A stretch of DNA of 11,190 nucleotides from contig SKNI01000241.1 of the NCBI GenBank assembly GCA_007120615.1, positions 1 to 11,190 on the forward strand, in the 5' to 3' direction. Shown here piece by piece: positions 1 through 4,932 of this stretch. Under the pieces are notes generated by a model, which searched no databases, was not told the DNA's origin, and was given only the letters and a program-made list of their open reading frames with translations. Position numbers and translations under genes: made by a program. Source of the DNA: Myxococcales bacterium (GTDB taxonomy: Bacteria; Myxococcota_A; Bradymonadia; Bradymonadales; Bradymonadaceae). How positions within the stretch are numbered: position 1 is the first letter of the stretch; the number at the start of each line of letters is the position of its first letter.

Positions 1-486
1 CGCCCCATTGAGGAAGTCTTCTCCTTCTGGCGTCGTCTGGAAAACCTTCCTCGCTTCTTTCAGCATATCGAATCGATTCAAGAAACATCGCACAATCGCT
101 CCCACTGGGTAGCAAAATTGCCTGCCGGCATCCAAATGGAGTGGCAGGCCGAGCTTATCGAGGACCGGGAAAACGAACTTTTGGTCTGGAAGTCCGTGGA
201 GGGAACCGACATCTACAATGAGGGGTTTATCGCCTTTCATCCCGCTTTCGATGGAAAAGGAACCGAGGTTCACGCCCGAATCATCTACCGGCCCCCGGCC
301 GGCGAAGTCGGCGCCCGGGTAGCGAGCTTTCTCAGTGCAATTCCCACCCAGGTCATCAAAGAAGATCTGCGAAACTTTAAGCAACTTCTGGAAGCCGGCG
401 AGGTGCCCTCCATCGAAGGACAACCCTCGGGCCGCTCGGAGCAGAAGTCGGAGCAAGGCAACGGCAGGATCGACCGCCTGATGTAA
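1..486 (+). CDS. SRPBCC-fold (polyketide cyclase/dehydrase-like) protein, 5' end missing
   Basis: The frame is open from base 1, so the gene starts upstream of the window; the methionine codon at 136 is internal. The visible 161 residues open with RPIEEVFSFWRRLENLPRFF, then SHWVAK, MEWQAEL, ENELLVWKS and the distal helix IREDLRNFK-like segment. This is the typical layout of the START/SRPBCC cyclase-dehydrase family, a helix-grip fold that binds hydrophobic small molecules; the ligand is unknown. The C-terminal 25 residues (SGRSEQKSEQGNGRI) look like a disordered tail. The gene lies 50 bp before the alcohol dehydrogenase on the same strand and is probably co-transcribed with it. The family call is from memory of the motif pattern. 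No enzymatic activity can be inferred. Confidence 0.85.
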   Translation, partial: RPIEEVFSFWRRLENLPRFFQHIESIQETSHNRSHWVAKLPAGIQMEWQAELIEDRENELLVWKSVEGTDIYNEGFIAFHPAFDGKGTEVHARIIYRPPAGEVGARVASFLSAIPTQVIKEDLRNFKQLLEAGEVPSIEGQPSGRSEQKSEQGNGRIDRLM

Positions 487-522
487 TGGCTGCAGCAAGT
501 AGCTACCTCCCCCTTTACAGTC

Positions 523-527
523 AGGAG
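523..527 (+). promoter_or_regulatory. Ribosome binding site deciding the ADH start
   Basis: AGGAG lies 9 nt before the ATG at 537. The upstream in-frame ATG at 486 has no such site and would add 17 residues unlike an ADH N-terminus, so 537 is the better start. Confidence 0.7.
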
Positions 528-536
528 ACCTTTTTT

Positions 537-1706
537 ATGAAAGCACTATGCTGGTTTGGCAAAAACGATATTCGTCTGCAACGCGTCCCCGATCCCAAAA
601 TCATCAATCCCCGTGACGCCATCATTAAGGTGAGCTTGACGGCGATTTGCGGCTCCGACCTCCACCTCTACGATGGTCATATTCCGACCATGGAACGGGG
701 CGATATTCTGGGCCATGAGTTCATGGGAGAGGTCGTCGAGATAGGCCGAGAGGTGGAAAACCTCTCTGTCGGCGACCGGGTGGTGGTGCCCTTTCCCATC
801 GCCTGTGGAAGTTGTCATTATTGTCATGATGACAGCTTCGCCCTATGCGATAACTCCAACCCCAACGCCTGGATGGCGGAGCGGTCCTTTGGCTATTCCC
901 CGGCCGGCATCTTCGGCTACTCTCATCTCTACGGTGGATACGCCGGGGGGCAGGCTGAATATGTGCGGGTCCCCTTCGCCGACGTCGGCCCTATCAAAGT
1001 TCCGGAGTCCCTCTCCGATGAAGAGGTCCTCTTTCTCTCCGACGTCTTCCCCACGGGCTATCAGGCCGCCGACGTCGCCCAATTTGAACCGGGCTCTACC
1101 GTTGCCATCTGGGGGTGTGGGCCAGTGGGCCTGCTCGCCATCAAGAGCGCTTATATGCTGGGCGCCGAGCGAGTCATCGCCATCGACCACGTCCCCGAAC
1201 GACTGGCCCTCGCTCGTCATCAGGGCGGCGCCGAGGTGCTCAATTTCACCGACGACCCCATCCTCGACGCCCTCAAAGAGATGACCGGCGGACGGGGTCC
1301 AGACGTCTGCATTGAAGCCGTCGGGATGGAGGCCCATGGAGAAGGAATGCTCGACTGGTATGATAAAGCCAAACAGACCTTTCGCGCCGAGACCGGCCGC
1401 CCCCATGCCCTACGTCAGGCGATCATGGCCTGCGGAAAAGGAGGCACCGTCGTCATCCCCGGGGTCTTCGGCGGCATTGTCGATAAAATCCCCCTGGGAG
1501 CGGCATTTAGCAAAGGTCTCACCTTCAAGATGGGGCAAACCCACGTTCAGAAATACCTCGCCCCCCTTCTCAAAAATATTGAATCCGGTGATATCGACCC
1601 CGCCTTCATCATCACCCACCGATTCGACCTGGAGGATGGACCGCAGGCCTACGACATGTTCAAGAATAAACTCGATAATTGCGTCAAAGTCGTTCTGACA
1701 CCCTGA
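537..1706 (+). CDS. Zinc-dependent alcohol dehydrogenase, formaldehyde-dehydrogenase-like subgroup
   Basis: This is a 389-residue medium-chain dehydrogenase, full length for the FDH-like group. Catalytic zinc ligands are seen as C38 (ICGSDLH), H60-E61 (GHEFMGEVVEIG) and D169 (LSDVFPTGY). The Asp ligand and the PTGY context are typical of glutathione-independent formaldehyde dehydrogenases. The structural zinc lobe has four cysteines at 90, 93, 96 and 104. The Rossmann motif GCGPVG is at 193-198, with D217 at the end of the second strand, which predicts NAD rather than NADP. It would oxidise a small alcohol or aldehyde hydrate in the cytoplasm; the true substrate cannot be read from sequence. 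It follows an SRPBCC gene and ends before a strong terminator, which suggests a short operon. The start at 537 is chosen by its AGGAG site and by the family-like MKALCWFGKNDIR N-terminus. Confidence 0.93.
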   Translation: MKALCWFGKNDIRLQRVPDPKIINPRDAIIKVSLTAICGSDLHLYDGHIPTMERGDILGHEFMGEVVEIGREVENLSVGDRVVVPFPIACGSCHYCHDDSFALCDNSNPNAWMAERSFGYSPAGIFGYSHLYGGYAGGQAEYVRVPFADVGPIKVPESLSDEEVLFLSDVFPTGYQAADVAQFEPGSTVAIWGCGPVGLLAIKSAYMLGAERVIAIDHVPERLALARHQGGAEVLNFTDDPILDALKEMTGGRGPDVCIEAVGMEAHGEGMLDWYDKAKQTFRAETGRPHALRQAIMACGKGGTVVIPGVFGGIVDKIPLGAAFSKGLTFKMGQTHVQKYLAPLLKNIESGDIDPAFIITHRFDLEDGPQAYDMFKNKLDNCVKVVLTP

Positions 1707-1751
1707 CCTGCTGCGGGCGCCGCTGCCCCGGTGTGCAACGTATCACAAGGC

Positions 1752-1791
1752 ATCGCGCAGGGTATGCACCCTGCGCGATTTCTCTTGCTTT
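1752..1791 (+). terminator. Intrinsic terminator after the ADH gene
   Basis: A perfect 12-bp stem (ATCGCGCAGGGT at 1752-1763 pairing with 1768-1779) closes a 4-nt loop, ATGC. It is followed by a T-rich run, TTCTCTTGCTTTT. It lies 46 bp after the ADH stop and closes the SRPBCC-ADH unit. Confidence 0.85.
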
Positions 1792-1811
1792 TCCGAATGC
1801 CATCTAAATAT

Positions 1812-1840
1812 TTCACTTTTCCTACATTCTATTGTACTTT
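1812..1840 (+). promoter_or_regulatory. Possible promoter for the VOC gene
   Basis: An AT-rich stretch after the terminator holds TTCACT (1812-1817) and TACTTT (1835-1840) spaced 17 bp, a weak sigma-70-like pair. The gene start at 1871 is 30 bp downstream, with AAGG at 1860-1863 as the likely ribosome binding site. The gene needs its own promoter because the terminator precedes it. The exact boxes are a guess. Confidence 0.3.
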
Positions 1841-1870
1841 CTGACTTCCTACTGAAGAAAAGGCAAGGTT

Positions 1871-2275
1871 ATGGGAAAAAGTGATCGCTTCAACACGTCA
1901 ACCTCACGAACGGCGGATGAAATTCTTAACTCCGCTACCGTTAGTCCCGTATTTCCGGTGACCGATATACAGGCCACCGCCACCCATTATGAAAAACTCG
2001 GGTTTTCCATCGAAGTTTTTCCCGGAGCGGGCTACGGATTTGTCCGGGCCGGCTCGGCGGAGATTCAGCTCAAACAGGTCCCCGATCTCGATCCCTCCAC
2101 GAGCACCTCTGTGTGCTACCTCTATGTGGAGGACGCCGATGTCATCTTTGAAAAGTGGGAAAACGCCGATATCATCGGGCGGTTCATCCCCCCGTCTTCC
2201 GGCGATGGCATCCGCGAATTTGGCCACGTCGACCTCGATGGGAATCTGATTCGCGTGGCTTCTTCCCTGGCCTGA
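1871..2275 (+). CDS. VOC-family protein (glyoxalase / bleomycin-resistance fold)
   Basis: This is a 134-residue protein of usual single-module VOC length. After a polar 20-residue lead come VSPVFPVTDIQATATHYEKLGF (22-44), the first beta-alpha unit typical of the family; GYGFVRAGSAEIQL (54-67); VCYLYVEDADVIFEKW (81-96); and the end strand FGHVDLDGNLIRV (117-129). The pattern is closest to bleomycin-resistance-type proteins, small dimers that sequester a ligand. Metal-site residues of glyoxalase I are not clearly complete, so binding is more likely than catalysis. It sits alone between the ADH terminator and a convergent gene, and is likely monocistronic. Whether it gives any resistance cannot be judged from sequence. 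Confidence 0.87.
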   Translation: MGKSDRFNTSTSRTADEILNSATVSPVFPVTDIQATATHYEKLGFSIEVFPGAGYGFVRAGSAEIQLKQVPDLDPSTSTSVCYLYVEDADVIFEKWENADIIGRFIPPSSGDGIREFGHVDLDGNLIRVASSLA

Positions 2276-2300
2276 TCTCTCCTGCCCACTCCCCCGGGAC

Positions 2301-2636
2301 TTATTCGGAAGGCAATTTCAAGGCCTTCGATAATTTCGCGATATGTCGATGGCCTTCGAAGTCCACCACTTCAATGGCCCGAAGATCATCGGCGACCTCC
2401 CGCACCGAGATCTCTTGGGGCCGAGAAATCCGATGCTCCAGATCTTCGCTGACGATGGAAAATGCATCATCGCGAGGGTCATACGAAAACCCGATCACCG
2501 GGAGATGTCTCGCTTCCGGCTGGGCTCCCAACTCCGGGGCGTCGACCTCGACATCAATATTGGAAGTGGTTAACTGCCGGCTGACCCGATCAAAATAGGT
2601 CTGCCAATGATTCTTCTCGATTCTACGGGTGGGCAT
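2301..2636 (-). CDS. DUF5335-family protein of unknown function
   Basis: This 111-residue soluble protein starts MPTRRIEKNHWQTYFDRVSR and continues with IDVEVDAPELG, LPVIGFSYDPRDDAFSIV, HRISRPQEISVREV and AIEVVDFEGHRHIAKL. The order (N-terminal helix with W and YFD, then beta strands with G-Y-DP-DD and a final I-V-D strand) fits the DUF5335 family as I remember it. No catalytic motif, signal peptide or membrane segment is seen. The start is supported by AGAGGA about 5 nt upstream on the minus strand (near 2641-2649). It is convergent with the VOC gene (25 bp between the stops) and divergent from the ATP-grasp gene. Its function is unknown; family members often lie among stress genes, which fits the neighbours here. 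Confidence 0.8.
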   Translation of the reverse strand: MPTRRIEKNHWQTYFDRVSRQLTTSNIDVEVDAPELGAQPEARHLPVIGFSYDPRDDAFSIVSEDLEHRISRPQEISVREVADDLRAIEVVDFEGHRHIAKLSKALKLPSE

Positions 2637-2668
2637 GGGGTCCTCTCTTGCACAGTTTCTCTGGTCAA

Positions 2669-2701
2669 TGTCTGAGCAAAAAGTAGGCGCATTGTCTGAG
2701 C
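2669..2701. repeat. Pair of 9-bp direct repeats in a divergent promoter region
   Basis: TGTCTGAGC occurs at 2669-2677 and again at 2693-2701, 24 bp apart start to start, in the gap between the DUF5335 gene and the ATP-grasp gene. The repeats could be a regulator binding site or chance. No convincing -35/-10 pair was found in this gap on either strand. Confidence 0.4.
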
Positions 2702-2814
2702 CACCAAAGAGTTGTCTCCTATAAGGCGCGGACAGGTGTTCAGAGAGCCTGAAGTCGTGATACCAAGGGTTAGGTCAACGGAACATCGCACTGGATTGAA
2801 AAAGTAGATGCCGT

Positions 2815-2818
2815 GGAG
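2815..2818 (+). promoter_or_regulatory. Ribosome binding site deciding the ATP-grasp start
   Basis: GGAG lies 6 nt before the ATG at 2825. The alternative in-frame GTG at 2813 overlaps this site and has no good site of its own. Confidence 0.6.
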
Positions 2819-2824
2819 CAGAGA

Positions 2825-3784
2825 ATGGGTCAATTGCCGGCAGTTCATATTTTATACGAAAACCCTGACTGGCTGCCGCCCCTGGTGGAGGCGCTGCAGG
2901 CGGAAGGGTTTGACCATCGAAAAATCCCGGTCCGAGAAGGGATCGTGGGAGAGAGGCCACAGCCGGGGATTTATCTCAATCGGATGAGTCCATCGTCCCA
3001 CACCCGTGGACATCTCAACAGCGTGGCGTTGACTCGGGAGATCCTGGCGAGTCTGGAGGCGCAGGGCGCACGGGTGGTCAATGGGTCGCGGGCTTTTGAA
3101 CTCGAGATGAGCAAGCTGCGCCAATATCTGGTGCTCAAAAAATATGGGATTCGTACCCCTCGCACGGTCCTCGCCGTAGGATCGGAGAAGTTGGTGGAGC
3201 TCGCTGGGACCTTCGAAGGTCCGTTTATCACCAAGCATAATCGAGGCGGCAAGGGCCTGGGCATTGTTCTATTTGAGAGTGCCGAGGAATTGCGCGATCA
3301 CCTCGCGGAGGGGACCTTTGACTTCGGGCCCAACGGGCAGGTGGTGATCCAGGAATATATCGAGGCCAGCGAGCCCTTTATCACGCGCGTTGAAATTGTC
3401 GGTCAGCGCATGCTCTTTGCCATGCAGAGTTCCACGACTGAGGGGTTTGAATTATGCCCCTCCGATGTCTGTCAGATCGAACAGGCAACGCAGGCCATGA
3501 AAGACGCCAACAATTGTCCCATCGACGGGGGTGATAAATTCAGCCCCTCGCCACTTCCGGCCGAAGATCCATTGGTGGCGCGCTATCTGGCGATGTGCTC
3601 CGGAGAGGGCATTGAGATCGCCGGCATCGAGTTTGTGGAAGATAAAGAAGGCCTCCGCTATACTTACGATATCAATGGAACGACCAATTATAATCAGGTC
3701 CTGGGCCGACAAATCGGAATCCACGGCATGCAAGAGGTGGCGCGCTACCTTCGGGATGTGGTGACTCCTCAAATTCCGACATAA
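2825..3784 (+). CDS. RimK-like ATP-grasp ligase
   Basis: This is a 319-residue cytoplasmic protein with the length and layout of RimK-type ATP-grasp ligases, which use ATP to join a carboxylate to an amine. The pre-ATP domain (1-95) contains GIYLNRMSPS and VVNGSRAFELEMSKL. The ATP-binding part has K137 and the glycine loop GGKGLG (141-146), then VVIQEYIE (173-180), where E177 should contact the adenine or ribose. The metal site is likely E269 (GIEFVED) plus D282 and N284 in YDINGTTNYN. The segment GFELCPSDVC is typical of this uncharacterised RimK-like subgroup rather than of RimK itself. Substrate is unknown. The gene is followed after 51 bp by a small membrane protein and then a Glu-rich lipoprotein, probably as one transcript. 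I am confident of the fold and much less of the product. Confidence 0.85.
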   Translation: MGQLPAVHILYENPDWLPPLVEALQAEGFDHRKIPVREGIVGERPQPGIYLNRMSPSSHTRGHLNSVALTREILASLEAQGARVVNGSRAFELEMSKLRQYLVLKKYGIRTPRTVLAVGSEKLVELAGTFEGPFITKHNRGGKGLGIVLFESAEELRDHLAEGTFDFGPNGQVVIQEYIEASEPFITRVEIVGQRMLFAMQSSTTEGFELCPSDVCQIEQATQAMKDANNCPIDGGDKFSPSPLPAEDPLVARYLAMCSGEGIEIAGIEFVEDKEGLRYTYDINGTTNYNQVLGRQIGIHGMQEVARYLRDVVTPQIPT

Positions 3785-3823
3785 TCTCGTTCAATCGCTT
3801 CGGGTAACTACCTGACCTGTAAA

Positions 3824-3828
3824 AAGGA
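3824..3828 (+). promoter_or_regulatory. Ribosome binding site for the small membrane protein
   Basis: AAGGA is placed 7 nt before the ATG at 3836. It favours this start over the in-frame GTG one codon earlier. Confidence 0.65.
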
Positions 3829-3835
3829 TCTTGTG

Positions 3836-4045
3836 ATGAGCAAAAATAGAAGGAATATCGCACGCGGAATTCGAATGGTTTCGGGCGGTCGTCGCCGGAG
3901 CAGGAGACATGGTCGAAAGATGGGACCCATGGGCTGGGTTATCACGATTATTTTCATCGCTGTCGCCCTCTATTTTTCGGAAGCTGACGACGCCTCTAAC
4001 GAAGCTGAACAACCGGCTGTACAACACCAAACGCAATTCGAATGA
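3836..4045 (+). CDS. Small basic single-span membrane protein, unknown function
   Basis: The 69-residue product is not a family I recognise. Residues 1-29 are extremely basic, with about a dozen Arg/Lys including GGRRRSRRHGRK. A single hydrophobic span follows (about 31-47, PMGWVITIIFIAVALYF), then a short acidic tail (SEADDASNEAEQ). By the positive-inside rule the N-terminus is cytoplasmic and could touch nucleic acid or acidic lipids. A good ribosome site (AAGGA, 7 nt) and the ATGA overlap with the next frame support a real gene. It lies 51 bp after the ATP-grasp gene. Confidence 0.65.
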   Translation: MSKNRRNIARGIRMVSGGRRRSRRHGRKMGPMGWVITIIFIAVALYFSEADDASNEAEQPAVQHQTQFE

Positions 4046-4077
4046 ATTCGACTCGCCACACATCCGACGAGAAAAAC

Positions 4078-4677
4078 ATGTACCGACTCCTGATCGCTTC
4101 CTCTTTAATTTTTATCCTGGCTCTGGGGTCTGCCTGTGCGACGACGGGGTCCTCAGACACCCAGACTCGTCAGGCGCGGCTGAGCACCATCGTTCTTTCG
4201 GCCTCCATGGAGGAGGACGGGGAATCGGTAAATCTGGTCCTGACAAACGGCACGGAGCAGTTGATGGGCGCCAATATGTGCACCATCAATTTGGAGGTTC
4301 GGGAGGGAGAAGACTGGGCGCCGAAGCCCTTGGAGTTTGATAGAGAATGCGAAGACAACCACAAAAGTATCAGTCCAGGTTCCAGCCGAAAGGCCACCTA
4401 TCGCTCCGAAAGCCTGGCCTCGATAGAGGACGAATATCGCTTCGTCATCAAGGTTGAATACCCCATGGGACTGGGGTTCGAAACGATCGCCTCGGCCTCT
4501 TCCACGCCAGACGAAGTAGAAGTCGCAACAGAGACCGATGCGCTCGAAGAAGCCGAAGAAACCGAAGAAACTGAAGACTCCGAAGAGACCGATACCGTCG
4601 AAGAGACCGATGCCGTCGAAGAAACCGAAGAAACTGAAGACTCCGAAGAGACCGATGCCGTCGAAGAGACCGAGTAA
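4078..4677 (+). CDS. Lipoprotein with Glu/Asp/Thr repeat tail, unknown function
   Basis: From ATG 4078 the protein has 199 residues. MYRLLIASSLIFILALGSAC is a lipoprotein signal with C20 as the lipidated cysteine. Residues 30-140 look like a small beta-rich domain (STIVLSASMEEDGESVNLVL, CTINLEVREGEDW, YRFVIKVEYPM) with two cysteines, 68 and 91, that could pair. This resembles the immunoglobulin-like modules of other short lipoproteins, but I cannot name a family. The rest (143-199) is an acidic, disordered tail of EET/EDS/DAV units. An ATG at 4042 overlaps the preceding stop as ATGA and would add 12 polar residues before the signal. It would allow translational coupling, but 4078 gives a more normal signal peptide, and neither start has a clear ribosome site. 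Confidence 0.72.
   Translation: MYRLLIASSLIFILALGSACATTGSSDTQTRQARLSTIVLSASMEEDGESVNLVLTNGTEQLMGANMCTINLEVREGEDWAPKPLEFDRECEDNHKSISPGSSRKATYRSESLASIEDEYRFVIKVEYPMGLGFETIASASSTPDEVEVATETDALEEAEETEETEDSEETDTVEETDAVEETEETEDSEETDAVEETE
4555..4674 (+). repeat. 63-bp in-frame tandem repeat in the lipoprotein tail
   Basis: A 63-bp (21-codon) unit beginning GAAGAAACCGAAGAAACTGA starts at 4555 and again at 4618, the second copy ending at the stop after 57 bp. The copies are nearly identical (one visible substitution, ATACC versus ATGCC), so the duplication is recent. It lengthens the acidic tail by whole codons. Confidence 0.85.
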
Positions 4678-4714
4678 TTACTCGCCAGCCCCTAAAAACT
4701 TAGCCTTCACCTGA

Positions 4715-4733
4715 GGCAGGGCGCCGCCCTGCC
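4715..4733 (+). terminator. Hairpin after the lipoprotein gene, weak terminator candidate
   Basis: GGCAGGGC (4715-4722) pairs perfectly with GCCCTGCC (4726-4733) around a 3-nt loop, 38 bp after the stop. No T-run follows, so it may be a partial terminator or a 3'-end stabiliser. Confidence 0.4.
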
Positions 4734-4753
4734 AACCCACAATCCCTGCCCTT

Positions 4754-4832
4754 CCCTCTGCATCTCTGCGACTCTCTGCGTCTCTGCGATTTCCCTTGCC
4801 CTTCTCTCCTCTCTCTTCCCTCTCCTCCCTCG
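4754..4832. repeat. Pyrimidine-rich CTCTGCG repeat tract
   Basis: TCTCTGCG occurs at 4763-4770, 4773-4780 and 4781-4788, preceded by a degenerate copy (CCTCTGCA at 4755-4762). It runs into a nearly pure C/T stretch (TCTCCTCTCTCTTCCCTCTC region) up to about 4832. It fills much of the 255-bp gap between two lipoprotein genes. The rest of the gap holds the hairpin above and an AT-rich stretch with CATAAT (4890-4895), a possible -10 box without a matching -35. Confidence 0.7.
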
Positions 4833-4923
4833 ATTACCAGCATTTGACCGCCCACCGCCAGAGCTGTAGAGTGCCGCCCTATTCATTGCCATAATTAAAC
4901 ACCTGATGCTACGAATATTGACT

Positions 4924-4927
4924 GGAG
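4924..4927 (+). promoter_or_regulatory. Ribosome binding site deciding the lipoprotein start
   Basis: GGAG lies 5 nt before ATG 4933. The earlier in-frame ATG at 4906 would add 9 residues before the signal peptide and lacks such a site. Confidence 0.6.
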
Positions 4928-4932
4928 CATTT

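Noticed and set aside
843..1406. Minus-strand open frame inside the ADH gene
   Set aside because: The ADH frame has all zinc and NAD motifs; the antisense frame has none.
2306..2331. Hairpin GAAGGC...GCCTTC as a terminator between the VOC and DUF5335 genes
   Set aside because: The stem is only 6 bp, it lies inside the DUF5335 coding end and has no clear T-run on either strand.
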